NCBI GenBank assembly: GCA_002923335.1
Contig: BEHZ01000005.1
Span: forward strand, 1-25,765
From: a bacterium HR23
Lineage (GTDB): Bacteria > Chloroflexota > Dehalococcoidia > Lucifugimonadales > HRBIN23
Length of the DNA stretch: 25,765 nt
Reading direction: 5' to 3'
The stretch's first letter is position 1; each line of letters begins with the position of its first letter. Of the stretch, positions 14,917 through 22,787 are shown piece by piece. The notes beneath the pieces are model-generated. The model was not told where the DNA came from. It did not search any database and saw only the letters and a program-made list of their open reading frames with translations. Position numbers and translations under genes: made by a program.

Positions 14917-15205
14917 AGCCCCTCTTGGGCACCATCCTAGCCGAAGGGGTTGGGCAGGACAAGCCCCCTGAACCCACCGGGATTCCTGTAGTGGACGGCT
15001 ATTCCCCTTGCGCCCTCCGCCTTGAAGGGTTACAATACCAACAGCACAGGAGTGAGGCGCAAAGAGCGAGATAACCATTCCTTGCCAGCGCAGCGCTCCA
15101 CACCCTCGGGAGGATGGGCACAAAACGCCCTTTTCTGCACCATGGTTTGCGCATGATGGCCACACTCCCTCGGCGTGCCCCAATCTTTTTTACGGAAGGA
15201 AAGCA
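14917..15205. other. 289-bp divergent intergenic region
   Basis: The largest gap in the window. I see no credible ORF, tRNA or T-box here. A weak plus-strand promoter can be proposed: TTGCGC at 15008-15013 and TACAAT at 15031-15036 with a 17-base spacer, but it would give a 170-base leader for the metallo-beta-lactamase gene. A small palindrome AGCGCAGCGCT lies near 15088. The ribosome site GGAAGGA precedes ATG 15206. Confidence 0.35.
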
Positions 15206-16042
15206 ATGGAGGTCTTACCCGGCGTCCACGCCATAACTGTGGGCCAAAGCCCCGGCCCCGGCCTTTTCCCTCCCAACAGTTACCTGATCGTCGGTGCCCG
15301 TGCCAGCGCACTGGTGGATACGGGCTGGAACCAGCCGGAGCATATCCGTGCCCGCCTGGACTACCTCCAGAAGATTGGCCCTCCACCCCTCTCCGCCATC
15401 ATCATCACCCACCGCCACCCGGACCACATGGGCGGTGCGGGAGCCATCTCCCAGGCAACAGGAGCACCCATCTACGCCGCACCTGCTGAAAAGCCCGCCA
15501 TTGACCAGGCGTTGGAGAAGCAGGGCATCGCCGTGCGTGTGCACCACACCCCGTCCAACCGCTTTCGCCTGGACTTGGGGGGACGGGAGATAGAGTTCAT
15601 CCACTCTCCAGGCCACACATTGGGGAGCCTTTCGGTGCTGGTGCGCCCCGACGGTTTCCTCTTCACCGGCGACACCGTCCTGGGGATGGGCACCACGGTG
15701 GTGAATCCCGATGAGGGGGATATGGCCCTCTATCTGCAGACCTTGCGCACTCTCTTAGAGTATGAGCCAACAGTCATCTGCCCTGGGCACGGCCCCCTGG
15801 TGCGCAACCCCCGGGCGAAAATCCAGGAACTCATCCAGCACCGCCTGGAGCGGGAGGCACAGATACTCAACGCCCTGCGGGATGGCCCCAAAACCCTGGA
15901 AACTCTGCGGGAAGAGGTCTACCCCGAACTGGAGCCTCGCCTGCACACCATGGCCCGCAACCAACTGCGCACCCACCTGGCCAAACTCCAAAAGGAGGGG
16001 CGGGTGGCACTGGAGGGCGACCGCTACCGCCTGGTGTCATAA
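15206..16042 (+). CDS. Metallo-beta-lactamase fold hydrolase with C-terminal winged-helix-like tail
   Basis: 278 aa. The metal-binding set is complete: His69, His71, Asp73 and His74 (THRHPDH), His138 (SPGHTLGS), Asp157 (FTGDTV) and His196 (CPGHGP). The last 70 residues (LRDGPKTLETLREEVYPEL..., then LRTHLAKLQKEGRVALEGDRYRL) look like the winged-helix tail found in LACTB2-like MBL proteins. LACTB2 is an RNA endonuclease, and bacterial members are usually labelled glyoxalase II-like. The activity here could be on RNA or on a thioester. It is the first gene of a tight plus-strand unit followed by a NYN-domain nuclease-like gene. Confidence 0.92.
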   Translation: MEVLPGVHAITVGQSPGPGLFPPNSYLIVGARASALVDTGWNQPEHIRARLDYLQKIGPPPLSAIIITHRHPDHMGGAGAISQATGAPIYAAPAEKPAIDQALEKQGIAVRVHHTPSNRFRLDLGGREIEFIHSPGHTLGSLSVLVRPDGFLFTGDTVLGMGTTVVNPDEGDMALYLQTLRTLLEYEPTVICPGHGPLVRNPRAKIQELIQHRLEREAQILNALRDGPKTLETLREEVYPELEPRLHTMARNQLRTHLAKLQKEGRVALEGDRYRLVS

Positions 16043-16077
16043 GCCTCATCCCCCAATCTCCGGAGAAAAGAGGCGCT

Positions 16078-16815
16078 ATGGGCAACTTGTTCTCTCCAGC
16101 CGAAGGGACCCCTGCACCCCCCATAGGCAAAACCACGGGCGTTTTCACCCGTATCGCGGTCTTCTACGACGGCGGGTATTTCACCGAGGTGTCCAACTAT
16201 TACAAGTTTGGACACCCCCGCCACAGTCGGCTCTCCCTGCGGGGCCTGCAGGAGTTCATCCGCCACCTGGTGGCCCAGCGGGAGCGCACCCCCGTGGACT
16301 TTTGCCTTATCACCGAGGCCCGTTACTTCAGGGGGCGTTTCTCGGCCGCCACTGCCAGCGCTCGTAACCGCCTCCTCTCGGATAGAGTATTTGACGAGGT
16401 GCTCATCAACGAGGGTATCACCCCCCACTATCTTTTGCGGGAGGAGCGGGGCGAGCGCCCCCGGGAGACGGGCATAGACGTGTGGCTCGCCCTGGAGGCC
16501 TACGACCTGGCGGTGCAGAGGCGTGTAGACGTAATCGCCCTTATCGCCTGCGACGGGGACTTCGTCCCCCTGGTGCGCAAACTCCAGGCCCTGGGGGTGC
16601 GGGTGCTCCTGCTGGCCTGGGAGTTCTCCTATGAAGAGACCCTGGAGGACGGCACCCGCCGACTCCGGGAGACGCGGGTGGACAGCACCCTCCTGCGCAC
16701 CGCCATTTACCCCGTCCCTATGCACCAGGTCATTGACCAGGGCCTCGCCGTCCGGGACCCCCGTGTGGAGAACCTCTTCCTCGTCAAGGAAGAGCCGATA
16801 GAAACTGTCCCCTAG
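16078..16815 (+). CDS. NYN-domain (LabA/DUF88, PIN-like) protein
   Basis: 245 aa. It has the NYN catalytic acidic pattern: Asp31 (AVFYDGGYF), Asp134 (ETGIDVWLALEAYDLA), and Asp159 with Asp161 (ACDGDFVPLV). NYN proteins are metal-dependent RNases or related nucleases; LabA-type members are also linked to regulation. About 22 N-terminal residues are Pro/Thr-rich and likely disordered, and the C-terminal 60 residues lie beyond the core. ATG 16078 has GAGG four bases upstream. It lies 35 bases after the MBL gene and 9 bases before lysA. Confidence 0.88.
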   Translation: MGNLFSPAEGTPAPPIGKTTGVFTRIAVFYDGGYFTEVSNYYKFGHPRHSRLSLRGLQEFIRHLVAQRERTPVDFCLITEARYFRGRFSAATASARNRLLSDRVFDEVLINEGITPHYLLREERGERPRETGIDVWLALEAYDLAVQRRVDVIALIACDGDFVPLVRKLQALGVRVLLLAWEFSYEETLEDGTRRLRETRVDSTLLRTAIYPVPMHQVIDQGLAVRDPRVENLFLVKEEPIETVP

Positions 16816-16824
16816 GAGTGGGCT

Positions 16825-18138
16825 GTGAGCGCCCTGGAACCCTTACGCCACATCTTCCCCCGCACAGCGCAGGCGACGCCTGAAGGCCACCTGGCCATCG
16901 GCGGGTGTGATGTGGTGGACCTTGCCGGGCAGTTCGGCACCCCCCTATACATCTTTGACGAGGCGACCCTGCGCCACCAGTGCCGGGCCTTCCGAGACGC
17001 CTTCCACGCCGTTTACCCCAACAGCCTGGTGATTTACGCCTGCAAGGCCTACATCAACCCCGTTCTCGCCCGCATCTTCCAGGAGGAGGGGCTGGGGCTG
17101 GATGTGGTCTCGGGGGGGGAACTGGCCGTCGCCCGTGCGGTGGAGTTTCCCCCTGACCGCATTTACTTTCACGGCAACAACAAGACCCCCCAGGAACTGC
17201 AGGATGCCTTGGACTACCGCATCGGGCGCGTGGTGGTGGACAACTTCCAGGAACTGGCCCTGCTGGAGCACCTGGCCGGCCAGCGGGGCATCCGCCAGCC
17301 CATCCTGCTCCGCATTACCCCGGGCGTTGACCCTCATACCCATGCCTATACGACAACCGGCGTGGTGGACAGCAAGTTCGGTTTCCCCCTGGAAGGGGAG
17401 CGAGCACGAGAGGCGGTGGGTCGGGCACGGGCCTCGCCCCATCTGGCACTGAAAGGCCTCCACTTTCACCTGGGCTCCCCCATCTTTGAGGTGGAGCCGT
17501 ATGTCCAGGCCATCGCCATCGCCGTGGACTTCGCCGTCCAGAGCGGTGCGCCCCTGGAGGAGTTCAGCCCCGGAGGGGGGTTCGCCATCGCCTACACCCG
17601 GGAGCAGACCCCCCCCTCCCCGGCCGACTACGCCCGTGCCATCGCCACCGCCCTGCGGGAGGCGTGCGCCCGCCACCGCTTGCCTCTCCCCCGTCTCATT
17701 GTGGAACCGGGGAGGGCCATCGTCGGCCCCAGCGCCATTGCCCTCTACCGGGTGGGGGTGGTGAAGGAGATTCCGGGCATCCGCACCTACGTGGCCGTGG
17801 ACGGAGGCATGGGGGATAACATCCGTCCCGCCCTGTATGGGGCACGCTACGAGGCGGTGTGCGCGACCAAACTGCTCCAACCACCCACCACTACGGTTAC
17901 CATCGCCGGCAAATACTGTGAGTCCGGAGATATTTTGGTGCGGGACGCCCTGCTCCCCCCCGTGGAGCCGGGGGACCTGATAGCCCTCCCTGCTGCCGGG
18001 GCCTACTGCCCTTCCATGGCCAGCACCTATAACCTCAACGGGCGGCCCGCCATTGTCCTGGTGAGCAACGGCTCCGCCCGCCTCATACGCCGACGGGAAA
18101 CGCCCCAGGACCTGATGGCCCTGGACGTTTTCCCCTAG
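16825..18138 (+). CDS. lysA: Diaminopimelate decarboxylase
   Basis: 437 aa, PLP-dependent fold III enzyme that decarboxylates meso-DAP to lysine. PLP-binding Lys74 is in YACKAY, HFHLGSPI lies at 213-220, the glycine loop FSPGGGFAIAY near 248-257 and the EPGRAIVG phosphate-binding segment near 294. Catalytic Cys365 is in KYCESGD, which distinguishes LysA from most other members. The start is GTG at 16825, nine bases after the NYN gene stop, with AGGAG inside that stop region. The gene is the normal length for the family. Confidence 0.95.
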   Translation: MSALEPLRHIFPRTAQATPEGHLAIGGCDVVDLAGQFGTPLYIFDEATLRHQCRAFRDAFHAVYPNSLVIYACKAYINPVLARIFQEEGLGLDVVSGGELAVARAVEFPPDRIYFHGNNKTPQELQDALDYRIGRVVVDNFQELALLEHLAGQRGIRQPILLRITPGVDPHTHAYTTTGVVDSKFGFPLEGERAREAVGRARASPHLALKGLHFHLGSPIFEVEPYVQAIAIAVDFAVQSGAPLEEFSPGGGFAIAYTREQTPPSPADYARAIATALREACARHRLPLPRLIVEPGRAIVGPSAIALYRVGVVKEIPGIRTYVAVDGGMGDNIRPALYGARYEAVCATKLLQPPTTTVTIAGKYCESGDILVRDALLPPVEPGDLIALPAAGAYCPSMASTYNLNGRPAIVLVSNGSARLIRRRETPQDLMALDVFP

Positions 18139-18147
18139 AGGACGGCG

Positions 18148-19254
18148 GTGGTGTGGAAGGTAGTGGGACACCAGAAGGCGCTCACCCGCTTTCGGCGGGC
18201 CATAGAGGGAGGCACCCTTGCCCACGCCTATCTGCTCGTTGGCCCCGCCGGCGTGGGCAAGGAGACCCTGGCCCGAGAGGTAGCACGGGCGGTTACCTGC
18301 GCCGGGCCCCGGGAGGGCCTCGGCCCCCCTCCCTGCGACGCCTGCGTCTCCTGCCGGCTTGCCCTAGCCCGCACTCACCCCGACATCCTCTACCTCTCCC
18401 TTGCCCACCCCCTAAACGAAGACGAGGTGAAGCGGGTCCAGGAGGGCGCCCAGCGCCGGGAAATCTCCATCCGGGACATCCGCCGTCTCACCTCTCTGTG
18501 CACCCTGACACCCCATCTACGGGGCTGGCGGGTCATCATCATTGACCGTGCCGAGCACCTGAGCGAAGAGGCGGGCAACGCCCTGCTCAAGACCCTGGAG
18601 GAGCCCCCTCCTACTACCCTCTTCCTGCTCCTCTCCTGCAACGAGGAGGGCATCCTCCCCACCCTGCGCTCCCGATGCCAGGAGGTCGTCCTGGGGCTGC
18701 TCCCCCAGGAGGCCATCGCCCAGGCTCTTCAGGAGCGGTGGGGCGCCACACCGGAAGAGGCCCACCTGGCCAGCCTGCTGGCCCAGGGGCGTCTGGGATG
18801 GGCTTTGCGCTTCCTGGGCAAGGTAGCCGAGGGGGATGCCCAACACCACCCCCTGACCCAGAAGGAGCGGGAGGTCCTCCTGGAGGACTTCGCCCGCCTG
18901 GCCGGAGCGGGCCTGCGGGAGCGCTTCTCCTTCGCCCAGCAGGTGGCCGAGCGCTGGCGTCGGGAGCGCGCCTGGGTGCTGGATATGCTGGACCTGTGGG
19001 CCTGGTGGTGGCGGGACATCCTTTGCCTGCGCCTGGGCCTCTCCCATAGTCTGGTGAACACCGACGCGCGCCACTTCCTGGAAAGCCTGGCCCAACAAGG
19101 GGATACGCACACCTTTACTCAAGGGGTAAGGTGTATCCTGTCCCTGCGCTGGCACCTGGAATCCAATGTGAACCCCTCCCTGGCCCTGGAATATGCCATG
19201 CTCCACCTGCCCCGCCTCCCCCGCCCTGCCACTCCCCCTTCGCAGGAGGTGTGA
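18148..19254 (+). CDS. holB: DNA polymerase III delta' subunit (clamp loader)
   Basis: 368 aa, clamp-loader AAA+ protein. Walker A is GPAGVGKET (32-40) and a Walker-B-like VIIIDRAEHL follows. Cys51, Cys63, Cys66 and Cys69 form the zinc module typical of gamma/tau/delta' proteins. LLKTLEEPPPTTLFLLL and LRSRCQEV follow, the latter the SRC element. The C-terminal part is the helical collar domain. The presence of a full P-loop is more tau-like, but size and the PSP1 neighbour fit delta'. The start is GTG at 18148, nine bases after lysA. It overlaps the next gene by one base (TGATG). Confidence 0.9.
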   Translation: MVWKVVGHQKALTRFRRAIEGGTLAHAYLLVGPAGVGKETLAREVARAVTCAGPREGLGPPPCDACVSCRLALARTHPDILYLSLAHPLNEDEVKRVQEGAQRREISIRDIRRLTSLCTLTPHLRGWRVIIIDRAEHLSEEAGNALLKTLEEPPPTTLFLLLSCNEEGILPTLRSRCQEVVLGLLPQEAIAQALQERWGATPEEAHLASLLAQGRLGWALRFLGKVAEGDAQHHPLTQKEREVLLEDFARLAGAGLRERFSFAQQVAERWRRERAWVLDMLDLWAWWWRDILCLRLGLSHSLVNTDARHFLESLAQQGDTHTFTQGVRCILSLRWHLESNVNPSLALEYAMLHLPRLPRPATPPSQEV

Positions 19255-19499
19255 TGGCCATCCCCTTCGTGCTCTACCGTGTGGCCGGCGTGCGCTTCCG
19301 GCGCAGCGGCCGGGTGGTCTTTGTGGACCCCCACGACCTGGACCTCCAGGTAGACGAGCGGGTAGTGATAGCGACGCCCGAAGGCCCCAAACTGGCCACC
19401 GTGGTCATCGCCCCCCGCCAGGTGATCCATAGCGAGGCCAAAGGCCCCCTACTCCGTGTCCTGCGTCGGGCCACGCCCGAAGACCTGGCATCCCTCTAG
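19254..19499 (+). CDS. N-terminal-only PSP1/RicT (YaaT)-like protein, truncated
   Basis: 81 aa. It aligns by eye with the first 80 residues of B. subtilis YaaT/RicT (YRVAGVRFRRSGRVVFVDP, then GPKLATVVIAP, then LRVLRRATPEDL), and then stops. The normal protein is about 270 aa; the conserved PSP1 C-terminal domain with its cysteine-rich FeS-binding region is missing. holB next door is the usual neighbour of this family. ATG 19254 overlaps the holB stop with GGAGG upstream, so it is still positioned for translation. Its stop is shared within the palindrome CTAG with the convergent DUF4392 gene. It may be a truncated relic or a reduced version. Confidence 0.78.
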   Translation: MAIPFVLYRVAGVRFRRSGRVVFVDPHDLDLQVDERVVIATPEGPKLATVVIAPRQVIHSEAKGPLLRVLRRATPEDLASL

Positions 19500-20374
19500 C
19501 CCTTGGGGGCTATGCCCTGCGCCCTGAGCCAGGCGTGCAGACGGGACACCACCTGCCTGTTCTCCTCCAGGGAAAAGGAGTCCACCGAGGGTTCCGGCCG
19601 ACCCGTTATCCCGTCCACCGCTCCCAGGCGCACCGTGGCACGAATGCGCTCCATCTCCTCCTCAGGAGAGGGGAGCAGGTTCCGCCAAGACAAAAGGGAG
19701 AGGGCTGTTACCACTCCATAACACCCCCAGTTGGAGACGCTGGCGATGACCAGGTGAGTGGTGGGCGTAACCGCCGGGTCCTTCGGCAGGGCCGGAATAA
19801 GGGGGATCACCTCCGCCACGGTGCCCATGCCTATCTCATTCCCCCCGTCTCCGATGCCAACAGTAGCGGGGTGCTGGGTAAAAAGGTCGTCCAGACGGGC
19901 GGTATAAGGGGTTATATCCACTCCGCGCATGTTGCGATAGACCCCCTGGCGGGTGAGGCCACAACGCTCCGTGGAGACCAGAAGCGAGGGGGCGTAGCGC
20001 CGCAGGAGGTCCTGGGCAAAGGCCCTGCTCGCCTCCGGTGGGGCAATGGGGAAGTCGACAACCTCGGCGGAGGGGGATGCCAGCCCCTGAATAACGGGTG
20101 CACAATACCTATCCGAGACATAGACCACCCGGTAGCCTAGGGCTTCCAGGGCATTCCCCAGGGCCACCGCACCCGGGGGGCCGTCGGTCTCCGGCGCACC
20201 GGCCGCAAGGATGTAAAAGCCGGTGGCGATGAACACGGTGCCCCTATGGGCCAACATGAAGGCCCCCGCCTGCAGGCAGAAGTGGGCTGGCAGATAAGGG
20301 CGCAGGGCCGATACCCCTCGCCGGTCGTTGGCCAGGATAATGTCCTCAATAGCGATTGGGGGAGCGCTCTTCAT
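19496..20374 (-). CDS. DUF4392 (D-glutamate cyclase-like) protein
   Basis: 292 aa. The family segments are visible: ATGFYILAAGAPETDGPPGA at 50-69, ERCGLTRQGVYRNMRGVDIT at 136-155 and GIGDGGNEIGMGTV at 173-186. This domain forms the C-terminal part of mammalian DGLUCY, which interconverts D-glutamate and 5-oxo-D-proline; bacterial single-domain members have little direct evidence. The ATG at 20374 has a GAGG site. It points away from purA and meets the PSP1-like gene at a CTAG stop. Neighbours in the window do not explain the role. Confidence 0.88.
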   Translation of the reverse strand: MKSAPPIAIEDIILANDRRGVSALRPYLPAHFCLQAGAFMLAHRGTVFIATGFYILAAGAPETDGPPGAVALGNALEALGYRVVYVSDRYCAPVIQGLASPSAEVVDFPIAPPEASRAFAQDLLRRYAPSLLVSTERCGLTRQGVYRNMRGVDITPYTARLDDLFTQHPATVGIGDGGNEIGMGTVAEVIPLIPALPKDPAVTPTTHLVIASVSNWGCYGVVTALSLLSWRNLLPSPEEEMERIRATVRLGAVDGITGRPEPSVDSFSLEENRQVVSRLHAWLRAQGIAPKG

Positions 20375-20430
20375 CGCCCTCTCACCTCACGGGATACGCA
20401 AGGGGGCTTTTCCCCAGGGCTTGCATCTGC

Positions 20431-20436
20431 TATCAT
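20431..20436 (+). promoter_or_regulatory. Candidate -10 element of purA
   Basis: TATCAT at 20431-20436, in the 99-bp gap between divergent DUF4392 and purA genes, would give a leader of about 30 bases. It is the same TATSATACC-like string seen at 7912. No convincing -35 lies 16-18 bases upstream (TTTTCC at 20408 is the nearest). Confidence 0.25.
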
Positions 20437-20473
20437 ACCCCAGGTGCCCACCCGTCGCAGACCAGGAGGGCTT

Positions 20474-21757
20474 ATGCCAGCCTACGCCATTATCGGGGGT
20501 CAGTGGGGGGATGAAGGGAAAGGGAAGGTGGTGGACTACCTGGCCCGGGATATGCACATCGTCGCCCGCTATTCCGGCGGGAACAATGCAGGCCACACGG
20601 TTATGAACGAAAAGGGCCAGTTCGCCTTCCACCTGGTCCCCTCGGGCATCTTCTGGCCCCAGGTCACCTGCGTCATCGGTAATGGGGTGGTGGTGGACCC
20701 CGATGTGCTTCTGAACGAGATTGAGGGCCTGCAGAAGGTAGGGGTTGATGTGCACCGTCTGCAGGTAAGCGACCGGGCACACCTCATTATGCCCTACCAC
20801 ATCCTCTTGGACCGCCTGGAGGAGGAGGCGAGGGGACACAGGGCCATTGGCACCACGGGAAAGGGCGTTGGCCCCGCCTACGAGGACAAGGCAGGGCGTC
20901 GGGGCATTCGCCTGGGGGACCTGCTGGACCTGGAGGCCCTTCTGCCCCGCCTGAAGGCCATTCTGGACTACAAGAACCGTATCATCACAGGGGTGTATGG
21001 CGGTCGGCCCTTCACCCTGGAGGAGGTTTACGAGCGGTGTCGGGGGTGGGCGGAGCGTCTGCGTCCCTTCATCGCCCCCGTGGAGATAACCGTGCGCCAG
21101 GCCCTGGCCCAGGGCCAGCGCATCCTGCTGGAGGGCGCACAGGGTTCCCTGCTGGACCTGGACCACGGCACCTATCCGTATGTAACCTCGTCCTATCCCA
21201 CAGTGGGTGGGGCGTGCATCGGCCTGGGCCTTCCGCCCAGTGCGGTGCAGGGTGTCCTGGGGGTCTTCAAGGCGTATACCACCCGTGTGGGGGGTGGGCC
21301 TCTCCCTACCGAACTGACCGACGCCACAGGCGACGCTATCCGGGAGCGGGCGTGGGAATACGGCACCACCACCGGACGCCCCCGTCGGTGCGGTTGGTTT
21401 GACGCCGTGGCAGCACGCTATTCGGTGATGGTGAACGGGGTCAACATGGCGGTGCTCACCCGCTTGGATGTGCTGGACGGCTTCCACCCGGTGCGCATCT
21501 GCACTGCCTACCGTCTCAACGGCAAGGTGGTGGAGCACTTCCCTAGTAGCGCTGCCCTCCTGGCCAAATGCACTCCCGTCTACGAAGACTTGCCGGGCTG
21601 GGACCGCCCCACAGCGGGCCTCACCCGCTGGGATGACCTGCCCCCCCAGGCCCAGCGCTACGCCAAGCGTTTGGAGGAACTGCTGGGGTGCCCTCTAGCC
21701 CTTATCTCCACCGGCCCCCACCGACATGAGACCATTGAGATACGGCGTATAAACTAG
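20474..21757 (+). CDS. purA: Adenylosuccinate synthetase
   Basis: 427 aa, the family's normal length. It joins IMP and aspartate with GTP to give adenylosuccinate, in AMP synthesis. The N-terminal P-loop GGQWGDEGKGK (8-18), the NNAGHTV segment with the catalytic His, GTTGKGVGPAYEDK and the RVGGGPLPTEL loop are all present. The frame is open for 76 codons upstream, but ATG 20474 directly precedes the conserved MPAYAIIGGQWGDEGKG start and has AGGAGGG three bases upstream. It is followed 24 bases later by the FAH-family gene. Confidence 0.98.
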   Translation: MPAYAIIGGQWGDEGKGKVVDYLARDMHIVARYSGGNNAGHTVMNEKGQFAFHLVPSGIFWPQVTCVIGNGVVVDPDVLLNEIEGLQKVGVDVHRLQVSDRAHLIMPYHILLDRLEEEARGHRAIGTTGKGVGPAYEDKAGRRGIRLGDLLDLEALLPRLKAILDYKNRIITGVYGGRPFTLEEVYERCRGWAERLRPFIAPVEITVRQALAQGQRILLEGAQGSLLDLDHGTYPYVTSSYPTVGGACIGLGLPPSAVQGVLGVFKAYTTRVGGGPLPTELTDATGDAIRERAWEYGTTTGRPRRCGWFDAVAARYSVMVNGVNMAVLTRLDVLDGFHPVRICTAYRLNGKVVEHFPSSAALLAKCTPVYEDLPGWDRPTAGLTRWDDLPPQAQRYAKRLEELLGCPLALISTGPHRHETIEIRRIN

Positions 21758-21781
21758 GCAAAAGTGGAAAGGAGGCAAGGT

Positions 21782-22699
21782 ATGCGTCTCGCGCTGGTGA
21801 ACGACTTCCGTCCCGCCCTTGTCGTAGGGGACAGGGTGTTCCCCATTCCGGGCACCCTGGGCACCCGCGACCCCTATCGTGCCCAGGAGCGTATGGCGGG
21901 CCTCATCGCCAACTTCGCCCGCCGCCGCTCCACCCTGGAGGCGCACCTGCGCCGTGCCCAGGCCAACCCGGAGCGGGGCATCCCCTTGGAGAAGGCCCGT
22001 CTGCGGGCGCCCCTCCCCCGCCCCAGCAAACTCATCTGCGCGGCGGTCAACTACCTGGAGAACGGACAGCGCCCCCCCGCCGAGCAGGACTGCTTCCTGA
22101 AGGCCCCCACCTCCGTTATCGGCCCGGGGGACACGGTGGTGCTCCCCGACGCCAAGGCCACCGTCTTCCACCACGAGGCAGAACTGGCGGTGGTCATCGG
22201 CAAGCGGGCGTCTAAGGTGCCCCCGGAGAAGGCCATGGAGTATGTCTTCGGCTACACCTGCTTTATGGACATCTCCGCCCGTGGCCTGAACCCCAACAGC
22301 CGTGGCAGTTTCTTCCTGGGCAAATCGTGGGATACCTTCGGCCCCATGGGACCGTGGATTGTTACCGCCGATGAGGTGCCCGACCCCCACAACCTGCGGG
22401 TGCGCCTCTGGGTGGACGACCAGCCCCGCCATGACTACAACACCAGCGACATGGCCCACAAGATTCCGGCCCTCATCGCCTTCTCCTCATGGGTATGCAC
22501 CCTGGAGCCGGGGGATGTGATCGCCTGTGGCACCAACCACCAGGGCATCGGCCCCGTGCAGGACGGGGAGACGGTAACCATAGAAATTGAGCGCATCGGG
22601 CGCTTCTCGGTGAAGGTCAGCGACCCCCTCAAGCGCTCCTGGCCCAAGGCTATAGATGTGGAGTTCGCCCGCCGGGTGCTCGTCCCCGCCCGAGGCTAG
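21782..22699 (+). CDS. Fumarylacetoacetate hydrolase (FAH) family protein
   Basis: 305 aa. Metal ligands are Glu132 and Glu134 (HHEAELAVVIG) and Asp163 (CFMDISAR), followed by GKSWDTFGPMGPWI and GDVIACGTNHQGIG. The family includes fumarylpyruvate hydrolase, acylpyruvases, oxaloacetate decarboxylase and 2-keto-pentenoate hydratases. The usual GTPxGVG is GTNHQGIG here, which departs from the commonest members. The ATG at 21782 has GGAGG upstream; a GTG at 21764 would have no such site. It is probably co-transcribed with purA and ends before a strong hairpin. Confidence 0.92.
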   Translation: MRLALVNDFRPALVVGDRVFPIPGTLGTRDPYRAQERMAGLIANFARRRSTLEAHLRRAQANPERGIPLEKARLRAPLPRPSKLICAAVNYLENGQRPPAEQDCFLKAPTSVIGPGDTVVLPDAKATVFHHEAELAVVIGKRASKVPPEKAMEYVFGYTCFMDISARGLNPNSRGSFFLGKSWDTFGPMGPWIVTADEVPDPHNLRVRLWVDDQPRHDYNTSDMAHKIPALIAFSSWVCTLEPGDVIACGTNHQGIGPVQDGETVTIEIERIGRFSVKVSDPLKRSWPKAIDVEFARRVLVPARG

Positions 22700-22713
22700 T
22701 GGAGCCCTTCCAG

Positions 22714-22778
22714 GGCCCAAACGAAGGGTAGGGCACGCCTCCGAGGGGCGTGTCCTACCCTTTTATGCGTCTTGGGCC
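22714..22778. terminator. Long nested inverted repeat between convergent genes (bidirectional terminator or palindromic element)
   Basis: The inner arms 22724-22739 and 22747-22762 pair over 16 bases (AAGGGTAGGGCACGCC and its near-reverse complement, with one G-T wobble), with a 7-base loop. An outer stem continues: GGCCCAA (22714-22720) with TTGGGCC (22772-22778). The plus-strand read ends in CCCTTTTAT, so it works for the FAH gene; the minus-strand read ends in CTTCGTTTGGG. The GGGTAGGGCACGCC text resembles dispersed palindromic intergenic repeats, so it may be a repeat that serves as a terminator. Confidence 0.6.
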
Positions 22779-22787
22779 GATGGTCGC

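Noticed and set aside
13703..14977. Minus-strand 424-codon frame overlapping the MFS gene
   Set aside because: Frame-shifted reading of the MFS gene; it has no membrane helices and many Gly/Pro/Arg runs.
14917..15183. N-terminal extension of the MFS protein by about 89 codons
   Set aside because: The extension has no similarity to the family and no ribosome site; ATG 14916 fits the first helix.
14917..15205. Possible tRNA or T-box leader in the largest gap
   Set aside because: No acceptor/T-loop pattern (GGTTCRANNCC) and no T-box sequence is present.
16945..18225. Minus-strand open frame of 426 codons opposite lysA
   Set aside because: LysA on the plus strand is unmistakable; this is a shadow in the complementary frame.
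20387..21538. Minus-strand open frame of 383 codons opposite purA
   Set aside because: Antisense to PurA with no recognisable domain.
21764..21781. GTG start six codons upstream for the FAH gene
   Set aside because: The codons would run through the ribosome site itself (AGGAGG); the ATG at 21782 has correct spacing.
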